Shown in pieces: positions 56,877 to 64,000 of a stretch of DNA of 64,000 nt (within the stretch, counting starts at the first letter, position 1; each line of letters begins with the position of its first letter). The stretch covers positions 124,001 through 188,000 of the forward strand of contig DEMD01000011.1 of the NCBI GenBank assembly GCA_002354735.1, read 5' to 3'. The DNA is from Gammaproteobacteria bacterium UBA2679 (GTDB lineage: Bacteria; Pseudomonadota; Gammaproteobacteria; Pseudomonadales; Oleiphilaceae). A model generated the notes under the pieces. It saw only the letters and a program-made list of their open reading frames with translations, had not been told where the DNA came from and ran no database searches. Position numbers and translations under genes: made by a program.

Positions 56877-57432
56877 GCCTGACTGGCGTCTCATCGACGG
56901 CTGGCTCGACCACGCGGAGAAGGTGCCGTCCCCGAATTGCGGGCCACGGCCGCCGATGCAGGCGGTCGAGTCAGTTGTCATCCACAACATCAGCCTGCCG
57001 CCGGGCGAGTATGGCTCATCTGCCATTGTCGACTTCTTCCAGAATCGACTCGATCCCGATGCTCATCCCTATTTCCGCGAAATTTCGGGCCTCACAGTGT
57101 CAGCACACTTCCTGATTCGGCGCGATGGCCAGATTCTGCAATTCGTTTCCACAGATGAGATGGCCTGGCATGCCGGCGTTTCGGCATTTGGCGATCGCAG
57201 CGCATTCAACCGGTTCTCGGTCGGCATCGAGCTCGAAGGCTGTGATCATGAACCCTTCACCGACGAGCAATATGTGAATCTGAATTCACTTATTCTCGTT
57301 CTGAGGCGGCACTACTCGGGCATTCGCCCTGAACTCATACTCGGTCACAGCGATATTGCCCCGGGGCGGAAAACCGATCCTGGGCCGTTTTTTGACTGGA
57401 ATCGACTACAAAAAGCCACATTAGAAGGTTGA
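56860..57432 (+). CDS. ampD: 1,6-anhydro-N-acetylmuramyl-L-alanine amidase AmpD
   Basis: AmpD cleaves anhydromuropeptides in the cytoplasm during murein recycling and so keeps AmpR-controlled beta-lactamase silent. The 190-residue product is an amidase_2 fold. Zinc ligands are the His in VIHNISLPPGEYG and the His/Asp pair in LGHSDIAPGRKTDPGPFFDW, with SAHFLIRRDGQILQFVS and FSVGIELEG between. Its start lies inside the end of the DUF1631 gene, so translation is probably coupled. Confidence 0.95.
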   Translation: MKPNTEPDWRLIDGWLDHAEKVPSPNCGPRPPMQAVESVVIHNISLPPGEYGSSAIVDFFQNRLDPDAHPYFREISGLTVSAHFLIRRDGQILQFVSTDEMAWHAGVSAFGDRSAFNRFSVGIELEGCDHEPFTDEQYVNLNSLILVLRRHYSGIRPELILGHSDIAPGRKTDPGPFFDWNRLQKATLEG

Positions 57433-57566
57433 TATTCCACGTTCTTGCACTAGTTTTGTAAGTGAAGTGCAAAGCGTATTGATCTGCGCTTGTGACCGTG
57501 CTATCGATCGCGTCGCTGTGGAGTATGATCTTTTTGAAATCCTTTCTTTGGCCGGCTATCGCCTTG

Positions 57567-59564
57567 ATGAATCAGCTTAAACTTGTATACAAGTTTTCGC
57601 TCATCAGTATTCTTTTTGTCATTCCGATCGCAATTCTGACCTACGCCCTCGTCAGCCAGATTCTAGCTGATCTGGATGCAGTAGAGCGCGAGCTGCAGGG
57701 CGTCGAAGCAGTTGCCGATGCGCGCCAGATGTTGCGAGCAGCACAGGATTATCGAGATTTTCAGACCGCCGCAACAATGCGTGCCGAGTCCGACATCGTG
57801 CCGTCAGCCAAGCAAAAACAGAAGCAGCTGGAATCGGCGCTGGCACATCTCCAGCAGCAGGCTTATACCTTCGATGTCGATGGCGTGGTCGCCGAAAGCA
57901 TTGATGCCCTCGAGACAACATGGCAAGGCATCAAGAGTGAGAACAAGGGCTTTACGTCCATCGGACAGCAATCCGATTACTACGACGCGATCATTCGTCA
58001 GTCCCGACGACTGCTGTCACTGATCAAACAGGCATCGCTCATTTCCTTCGACCCCGCTACCCAGATTCAGATACTCGACGGCTTTTCGGAAAAGCAACTC
58101 GTCCCGGCAACTGTGCTGGTCTCAAAGGGTCGGGCCGTCAGTTATTATGCCCTGATCGAAGGGACGGTCGGCTACGATGTCAGCGAGTTTGCCAATTCCG
58201 TGCTGGACCAGCTCTTTATTACCGGCCGGCAATTCGCAACGGAGGTTGAGTCGATCAGTCTGTCTGCACCCTCGCTGAAAGCGAACTACGAGGGCGACTT
58301 CAGCGAAGCTCAACAGACACTCACCGCAGTCGCCGAGCTCATCGATGGAGAAATCGTCACGCCGATGGTGCTGGAAGGCAGCTGGCGGGATCTGGACGGT
58401 CGTTTTACGGCCCACCTCGATCGGCTTTATCAGCTTGATGAGGCCTTGTATGACACGATCGAAAGCGTTCTGCAGACCCGTTATGCGGAAAGTCAGACGA
58501 CACTGTATACGCTCTTTGGCGTGCTGCTGTCGCTGTTACTGGTGATCGTCTATCTCTATATGGGCTTTTTCGTTTCAGTGAAGACCACCGTGAATCACTT
58601 TGGCAAGGCTGCGCGCCGCGTCGCTGAAGGTGATCTTACAGTGAATCTGAGCTCGCCGAACAAAGACGAACTCGGCAATTTGTCAGTCGAATTCAACAAC
58701 ATGACCTCGCGCGTCCATTCACTGATGACGCTACTGGCTCAGAATACCGTAGAAGTGGGTGGTCAGGCTTCTCGCGTGAATCAACTTGCGGTCGACAGTG
58801 ATGTGGCCAGTAAACAGCAGATGGAAGAGACCCACGCCATCAGTGAGTCGATGCACCAGATGGTGGAGGCTGTTTCTGAGGTGGCTGTAAGTTCCCAATC
58901 GGCGAGCGACGCGGCGCATCAGGCAGATAACGAGGCCCAGCAGGGCAGGGTCGTGGTCGACCGCACGCTGGCGACGATCCGAAAGCTGGCGGCAGAGATC
59001 AGCGACTCGGTCAGTATCATCAACCGGCTTGAAAAGGACTCGGAGAACATCTCGCAGGTGCTCGTAGAGATCAAGGCCATCGCGGAGCAGACCAATCTCC
59101 TGGCATTGAACGCAGCCATCGAGGCTGCAAGGGCAGGCGAACAGGGACGAGGATTTGCGGTCGTGGCCGATGAAGTACGGACCTTGTCCCAACGTACACA
59201 GCGCTCGACCGAAGAAATAGAATCGATGATTGTTCAGTTGCAGACGGGCGTGAAAGACGCTGTAGAGTCGATGCAGGGCAGCCACAAGGTTACAGACGAG
59301 ACAGTGAAACAATCGGAACTCGTCTCAGAGGCGCTGCAGAAGATCGTCGGGTCAGTAGCGACGATCGTCGATATGAGCCAGCAGATTGCCCAGGCGGCTG
59401 AGGAACAGAGCGCTGTGGCGAAGGCTATAGACGGCAACATCAGCCTGATCAGTGACCTGGGCATGACCAGCGCCAGCAACGTCAATGATACCCTGGCGTC
59501 GAGTCAGGAACTGACCAGACTGACTGAGACGCTCAAGACTCACCTGGCTACCTTCAAGATCTGA
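57567..59564 (+). CDS. Methyl-accepting chemotaxis protein
   Basis: From ATG 57567 the product has 665 residues starting [20 protein letters not shown], the usual short cytoplasmic lead into membrane helix 1. In-frame starts at 57525 and 57492 exist, but no start has a good ribosome site. A large helical periplasmic ligand domain (about 33-330) precedes helix 2 ([20 protein letters not shown]), HAMP, and the signalling tip with [20 protein letters not shown] then [18 protein letters not shown]. No C-terminal CheR-binding pentapeptide is seen. The ligand is unknown, and no che genes are near. Confidence 0.93.
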   Translation: MNQLKLVYKFSLISILFVIPIAILTYALVSQILADLDAVERELQGVEAVADARQMLRAAQDYRDFQTAATMRAESDIVPSAKQKQKQLESALAHLQQQAYTFDVDGVVAESIDALETTWQGIKSENKGFTSIGQQSDYYDAIIRQSRRLLSLIKQASLISFDPATQIQILDGFSEKQLVPATVLVSKGRAVSYYALIEGTVGYDVSEFANSVLDQLFITGRQFATEVESISLSAPSLKANYEGDFSEAQQTLTAVAELIDGEIVTPMVLEGSWRDLDGRFTAHLDRLYQLDEALYDTIESVLQTRYAESQTTLYTLFGVLLSLLLVIVYLYMGFFVSVKTTVNHFGKAARRVAEGDLTVNLSSPNKDELGNLSVEFNNMTSRVHSLMTLLAQNTVEVGGQASRVNQLAVDSDVASKQQMEETHAISESMHQMVEAVSEVAVSSQSASDAAHQADNEAQQGRVVVDRTLATIRKLAAEISDSVSIINRLEKDSENISQVLVEIKAIAEQTNLLALNAAIEAARAGEQGRGFAVVADEVRTLSQRTQRSTEEIESMIVQLQTGVKDAVESMQGSHKVTDETVKQSELVSEALQKIVGSVATIVDMSQQIAQAAEEQSAVAKAIDGNISLISDLGMTSASNVNDTLASSQELTRLTETLKTHLATFKI

Positions 59565-59610
59565 TCGGCCGGCTTTTTTCCTCGACTGCTTTTTCTGCCT
59601 CGCCAGCTGT

Positions 59611-60177
59611 CTAGCTGCGCTGGGGTGCCTGCCAGAGAATTTCGCCCTCGGCGCCGATTGAGGGATCGCGCCGCGCCAGCACCCGGGCGACGACGAACAG
59701 CAGGTCCGACAGACGGTTGATGTACTGCTTCAGTGGAGCCTTGATGGCCTCGTCGCGTCCCAGTATCACCAGCGTGCGCTCACTTCTTCTCGCTAGACTT
59801 CGGGCCATATGACAGGCGGCCGCGGCACGGTTGCCCCCCGGTAGAATGAAGTTCTTCAGCGGAGGGAGCTGCTCATTGAGTGTATCTATCTGTTCCTCGA
59901 GATAGCTTACATGCGTCATCTGTATCAATTGCTCGCCAGGCAGGCATAGTTCGCCGCCGAGATCGAACAGATCGTTCTGTACTTTCAGCAGCATTGGCCG
60001 CAACTCGTCGTCCTGCGCCAGCTCGCAGACTACCATGCCGATAGCCGAGTTGGTCTCGTCAACGCTACCCATTGCTTCGACTCGCACCGACTCCTTGCCA
60101 ATCCGGTCGCCGTTGCCTAAACCAGTTGTGCCATCGTCACCGGTGCGGGTGTAGATCTTGCTCAATCGGTTACCCAT
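59611..60177 (-). CDS. Cob(I)yrinic acid a,c-diamide / cobalamin adenosyltransferase, PduO type
   Basis: The 188-residue product belongs to the PduO-type ATP:cob(I)alamin adenosyltransferases. The ATP-binding N terminus is IYTRTGDDGTTGLGNGDRIG. VDETNSAIGMVVCELAQ, FILPGGNRAAAACHMARSLA with R-R-S-E-R following, and INRLSDLLFVVARVLAR complete the trimer active site. It makes adenosylcobalamin. No cobalamin riboswitch or B12-dependent enzyme is nearby. It overlaps panE by 8 bp and is the distal gene of valS-panE-adenosyltransferase. Confidence 0.95.
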   Translation of the reverse strand: MGNRLSKIYTRTGDDGTTGLGNGDRIGKESVRVEAMGSVDETNSAIGMVVCELAQDDELRPMLLKVQNDLFDLGGELCLPGEQLIQMTHVSYLEEQIDTLNEQLPPLKNFILPGGNRAAAACHMARSLARRSERTLVILGRDEAIKAPLKQYINRLSDLLFVVARVLARRDPSIGAEGEILWQAPQRS

Positions 60178-61273
60178 AGTCCTGATCCTTCGTTTGAAGT
60201 GAATGTGTCAGTGCAGCTACCGTCTGGACCAGTTCGCTATTGGTGCGGCACGGCAGGCCATACTGCTCGCAGTAGTCGACGATGTAGCCATTGATGGCAT
60301 CGATTTCGGTTCGTCGGCCCGCGAGTACGTCCTGCAACATGGACGATCTGTTGGGGGCGGTGCGTTGGCAGATGTCCTGGACCCTCGCCAACAGCTCATC
60401 GACAGTCTCGGGCACAGCTATGCTCATTCCGGCTCCGTTTTCCCTGGTGCTGTTCGGTAGCGCCGCGCGCCGCGCAGACCAATGTTGCCAGGCCGCGAGT
60501 ACTTCCGTGGCTATTGGCTGCGCCAGGCGCGCGTAATCCACCAGCGCCGGTAACTCGCCGTTACGGCAACGGAGCAGTGCGGTGAGCGGATTGATTATTG
60601 CGTTCAGCGCCAGCTTGTTCCAGAGAATGCCCTCAATCCTGTCCACAGGTCTGGCGCCCAGGCCGCTCTGCGTTAACAGTTCGCTCAGTTCTGATGCCGG
60701 ATCATAGCCGTCGTCGACCGGTTGGTGGTCCAGCAGGCCTACAGTGGTCTCGCCAGTCGCAGAATGATGAACGATACCTGTCTCGTCGGCTTCTCGACGT
60801 GCTGCCTCAGTTGTGCTGGCTGCGAGCAGGCGGATGCGGCTGTGTCCGCTGAACACCGTTTTGTAAGCTGCATTTGCGAGCGTATGTGTCTGAAGGCCAT
60901 TCTGCATGACCACCAGGCCAGCCTGGCGGGATTCGTCCTCGAGCGACAAGGCCCTCAGCTCGTCCATCAATATGGGCAGCAGTCTGTTGGCAACGGCTGC
61001 CTTGCAGCAGAGCAGCACCCAGAGATGCGTCGTCTGCGAGGTCAACTCGCTCAGTGATGAGATGACAGGCAGCTCGATAGAGGTAGAACTGGTCTGGCCG
61101 AGCAGGCGACGACGGACCATCGCATCTGCTCCCGGGTGCTGATGGTCTGCTGCCATGAGCGCTCGACAGGCGTGATACTGCGACAGATGGGCTGCGTACA
61201 GCGTCCCAATGGCGCCCAGTCCGACGATGACAAACTCGTGGGTCGGGCCTGACGCCTGCTTGAGTGGCTGCAT
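60170..61273 (-). CDS. panE: 2-dehydropantoate 2-reductase (ketopantoate reductase family)
   Basis: PanE reduces ketopantoate to pantoate for coenzyme A synthesis. The 367-residue product has an N-terminal NADPH Rossmann motif (FVIVGLGAIGTLYAAHLSQY), LVVMQNGLQTHTLANAAY, and the catalytic-lysine helix ILWNKLALNAIINPLTALLR. EIDAINGYIVDYCEQYGLP closes the substrate site. It is about 60 residues longer than E. coli PanE, with extra sequence between the domains. It starts 8 bp after the valS stop and overlaps the adenosyltransferase gene, so all three are probably one transcript. Confidence 0.88.
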   Translation of the reverse strand: MQPLKQASGPTHEFVIVGLGAIGTLYAAHLSQYHACRALMAADHQHPGADAMVRRRLLGQTSSTSIELPVISSLSELTSQTTHLWVLLCCKAAVANRLLPILMDELRALSLEDESRQAGLVVMQNGLQTHTLANAAYKTVFSGHSRIRLLAASTTEAARREADETGIVHHSATGETTVGLLDHQPVDDGYDPASELSELLTQSGLGARPVDRIEGILWNKLALNAIINPLTALLRCRNGELPALVDYARLAQPIATEVLAAWQHWSARRAALPNSTRENGAGMSIAVPETVDELLARVQDICQRTAPNRSSMLQDVLAGRRTEIDAINGYIVDYCEQYGLPCRTNSELVQTVAALTHSLQTKDQDYG

Positions 61274-61281
61274 TGGCTGCG

Positions 61282-64000
61282 CTAGTGTGCCATCCGTTCG
61301 ATCTGAGCCTGTATTGCGGTATGGCGCAAATCGACATCGTCCAGCTTCGCCTGCTCTTTCGCCACTACCTCTGCCGGCGCCTTGTCTGCGAACGCTGGAT
61401 TGCCAAGCTTGCCCTGCAGGCGCTTGCGCTCCTGATCAAGACGGCCCAGTTCTTTTTCGAGTCGGCCTCTTTCGGCCGCCATATCGATGATGCCTTCGAG
61501 CGGAATCAATATCTCGAGCTGCCCAACGAGCTGTGTCGACGAGAATGGACGATCAGTACCGGACAGCGGTTCAACTGACTCGAGCTTGGCCATTGCCATC
61601 CACAGTGGCGTGACACGCTCGAGCAGAGTCTGCTGCTGCTCGGTCGCACCGGTATGGAGCACCTTCAATGTGCGCGCAGGCGAGATATTCATCTCTCCAC
61701 GGATATTCCGCACCGCGATCGTGAGTTGCTTGAGAAACTCGATGCCAGCTTCAGCCTCAGCGTCGATTTTCGATGTATCAGGCCGGGGATAGGGCTGGCG
61801 CATGATAGTGGTCAACGCCTCGGTATCGGTCGCCGTGCCAGCCAATGGAGCCACCTGCTGCCAGATGGACTCGGTGATAAATGGCATGACGGGATGCATC
61901 AGCCGCAGTCCGGCCTCGAGGACGCGCACCAGCGTACGGCGAGTACCGAGCTTGCGCGCTTCGCTTACGCTGTCATTATTCAGGCTGACCTTTGCGAGCT
62001 CCAGATACCAGTCACAATATTCGTTCCAGAAAAACTCATAGAGGGACTGCGCCAGCAGGTCGAAGCGATATTGTGCAATCTGTTTGTGGCACTCCTGTTC
62101 GACATGCTGCAGGCGGGAAATGATCCAGCGTTCGGCCAGGCCGAGCTCGTAGTCGGTTTCGCCGTGCTGGCCACAGGACTGGCCTTCGACATTCATCAGC
62201 ACGAAGCGCGTGGCATTCCAGATCTTGTTGCAGAAGTTGCGGTAGCCTTCGACGCGCTTCATATCGAAATTGATATCGCGACCGGTGCTCGCAAGAGAGC
62301 AGAAGCAGAACCGTAGTGCATCAGTGCCATAAGCGGCGATACCTTCCGGGAACTCCTTGCGCGTCTGCTTTGTGATCTTCTCCGCCAGTTTCGGCTGCAT
62401 GAGACCTTCGGTCCGCTTGGCTATGAGATCATCAAGCGAGATGCCGTCGATGATATCGAGCGGGTCAAGGACATTGCCCTTCGACTTCGACATCTTCTGG
62501 CCTTCGCCGTCACGAACAAGACCATGTACATACACCGTCTTGAATGGCACCTGCGGTGTGCCGTCGTCATTTTTCAGTAGCTGGGTGCTCAGCATGATCA
62601 TGCGTGCCACCCAGAAGAAGATGATGTCGAAGCCAGTGACCAGCACACTCGAAGGATGGAACATTTCGAGTTCAGGCGTTTTCTGTGGCCAGCCAAGCGT
62701 GGAGAAAGTCCACAGTCCGGAGCTGAACCAGGTGTCCAGCACGTCCTCGTCCTGCCTCAGTGGTCGGTCGCCCAGCTTATGCGCTGCGCGCACCTCTGCT
62801 TCGCTACGGCCGACATAGTGCTGGCCGTCTTCGTCGTACCAGGCCGGAATACGGTGTCCCCACCAGAGCTGCCGGCTGATACACCAGTCCTGAAGATCGC
62901 GCATCCATGAGAAGTACATGTTCTCGTACTGCTTGGGCACGAATTGTATTTCGCCACGTTCGACGACGCCCATCGCCTGCTCGGCCATGGCGGAGGCCTT
63001 GACGTACCACTGGTCGGTTAGCCATGGCTCGATGACGACGCCGGAGCGATCGCCCTTGGGTATCTTGTTGCTATGCTTTTCTATCGTCTCCAGCAGGCCG
63101 AGTTGCTCCATCTCCAGAACAACCGCACGTCTGGCCTCGAAACGGTCCAGGCCCACCAGCGCGGGCGGCATATCGAGATCAGCACCAGGTAGTGGCTGGC
63201 CAGCGATATCGAAGGCCTGTGCACGCGACAGCACACGCGCGTGGCTATCAAAGATATTGATGAGCATCAGCGACTGTCGCTTGCCGACTTCGTAATCGTT
63301 GAAATCATGGGCCGGGGTGATCTTGACGCAGCCAGTGCCTTTTTCCGGGTCTGCATGCTCGTCGGCGACGATGGGGATGAGGCGTCCGGTCAGCGGTAGT
63401 TGAACCGATTGTCCAACGAGATCGCTATAACGCTCGTCGTCAGGGTGCACGGCGACGGCGGTATCACCCAGAAGGGTTTCCGGTCTGGTCGTTGCAACCA
63501 CCAGCCAGCGCTTGCCGTCTTTTGTGCTCGCATCGCCCGCCAGCGGATAACGGAAATGCCAGATATGTCCGTCCTGCTCGACATTGTCGACCTCGAGGTC
63601 GGAAATGGCAGTCTGCAGCTGAATATCCCAGTTGACGAGGCGCTTGCCGCGATAGATCAGACCATCCTCATGCAGACGAACGAAGGCTTCGAGTACCGCC
63701 GCCGAGAGCCCTTCGTCCATGGTGAAGCGCTCTCGCGACCAGTCCACGGAGGAGCCGAGGCGCCTGATCTGACTGGTGATGAAGCCGCCGGATTTCGCCT
63801 TCCACTCCCAGACTTTCTCCAGGAAGGCCTCACGCCCGAGTTCATGCCGGCTGATGCCTTCTGCCGCCAGCTGGCGCTCCACGATCATCTGCGTTGCGAT
63901 GCCGGCATGGTCGGTACCTGGCTGCCACAGTGTCGGATCGCCACACATGCGATGGTAGCGAATCATGGTGTCCATGATGGTGTTGTTGAAACCGTGACCC
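61282..64000 (-). CDS. valS: Valyl-tRNA synthetase, 5' end outside the window
   Basis: The frame is open to the right edge, so the N terminus, including the HIGH motif, is outside; about 905 residues are visible. The partial begins [19 protein letters not shown], directly after the HIGH region of ValS. The CP1 editing domain ([20 protein letters not shown]), the tryptophan-rich [17 protein letters not shown], the KMSKS loop ([20 protein letters not shown]), the anticodon domain and a C-terminal coiled coil ([20 protein letters not shown]) are all present. It is transcribed leftward into panE with an 8-bp gap. Confidence 0.97.
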   Translation of the reverse strand, partial: GHGFNNTIMDTMIRYHRMCGDPTLWQPGTDHAGIATQMIVERQLAAEGISRHELGREAFLEKVWEWKAKSGGFITSQIRRLGSSVDWSRERFTMDEGLSAAVLEAFVRLHEDGLIYRGKRLVNWDIQLQTAISDLEVDNVEQDGHIWHFRYPLAGDASTKDGKRWLVVATTRPETLLGDTAVAVHPDDERYSDLVGQSVQLPLTGRLIPIVADEHADPEKGTGCVKITPAHDFNDYEVGKRQSLMLINIFDSHARVLSRAQAFDIAGQPLPGADLDMPPALVGLDRFEARRAVVLEMEQLGLLETIEKHSNKIPKGDRSGVVIEPWLTDQWYVKASAMAEQAMGVVERGEIQFVPKQYENMYFSWMRDLQDWCISRQLWWGHRIPAWYDEDGQHYVGRSEAEVRAAHKLGDRPLRQDEDVLDTWFSSGLWTFSTLGWPQKTPELEMFHPSSVLVTGFDIIFFWVARMIMLSTQLLKNDDGTPQVPFKTVYVHGLVRDGEGQKMSKSKGNVLDPLDIIDGISLDDLIAKRTEGLMQPKLAEKITKQTRKEFPEGIAAYGTDALRFCFCSLASTGRDINFDMKRVEGYRNFCNKIWNATRFVLMNVEGQSCGQHGETDYELGLAERWIISRLQHVEQECHKQIAQYRFDLLAQSLYEFFWNEYCDWYLELAKVSLNNDSVSEARKLGTRRTLVRVLEAGLRLMHPVMPFITESIWQQVAPLAGTATDTEALTTIMRQPYPRPDTSKIDAEAEAGIEFLKQLTIAVRNIRGEMNISPARTLKVLHTGATEQQQTLLERVTPLWMAMAKLESVEPLSGTDRPFSSTQLVGQLEILIPLEGIIDMAAERGRLEKELGRLDQERKRLQGKLGNPAFADKAPAEVVAKEQAKLDDVDLRHTAIQAQIERMAH

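Overview
The window looks like ordinary chromosome of a free-living, probably aquatic or marine gammaproteobacterium. G+C is moderately high (roughly high fifties by eye) and coding is dense. The best markers are the block pilW-rodZ-ispG-hisS-yfgM-bamB-der, the metG-rnfA junction with mrp and dcd divergent to it, purM-purN, hda, and the DUF1631-ampD pair. Genus is not determined; the gene orders resemble those of Pseudomonas, Marinobacter and Halomonas relatives. I see no rRNA, tRNA, CRISPR array, prophage or insertion sequence.

Layout. 1-7556 (+): envelope, isoprenoid and translation operon with overlapping genes, closed by a strong hairpin. 7595-14132 (-): pta, ackA, a GGDEF/EAL protein that overlaps ackA, and a ComEA-like protein. 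14433-19195 (+): a lipase-foldase homologue without a lipase, then a 1160-residue transglutaminase/DUF2126 protein. 19396-21703 (-): a tandem glycine riboswitch upstream of a D-amino-acid dehydrogenase gene that overlaps a periplasmic binding protein. 21836-30525: aldo/keto reductase, CBS protein, IMPase and amidase, thiD, a soluble hybrid histidine kinase, exonuclease III. 30730-32448 (+): secreted animal-type alpha-amylase with CBM20. 32514-39507 (-): metG, rnfA, rnfB, rnfC, fbp and a TonB-like gene; rnfD, rnfG and rnfE are absent from their usual place. 39683-43773 (+): mrp, dcd, a DUF416 protein, avtA. 43838-45012 (-): a low-GC LysE/GNAT pair. 45121-47757 (-): purM, purN, DUF3108. 47900-50156 (+): CDP-alcohol phosphatidyltransferase, hda, orphan ParA. 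50157-54040 (-): second GGDEF/EAL protein, nadC, retropepsin-like protease. 54207-59564 (+): DUF1631, ampD, chemoreceptor. 59611-64000 (-): valS (5' end outside the window), panE and a PduO-type adenosyltransferase in one tight unit.

Most of this is housekeeping: envelope assembly, purine, NAD and isoprenoid synthesis, aminoacyl-tRNA synthetases. The items most worth a second look are the glycine riboswitch on a D-amino-acid dehydrogenase/binding-protein unit, the rnfABC set without rnfDGE, the orphan lipase foldase with repeated GCTTAC sites upstream, the two contrasting c-di-GMP proteins (one tied to the acetate genes, one with a degenerate EAL domain), and the chloride-site-bearing amylase with a perfect 15-bp palindrome upstream. 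I did not find a clearly unprecedented multi-gene system.
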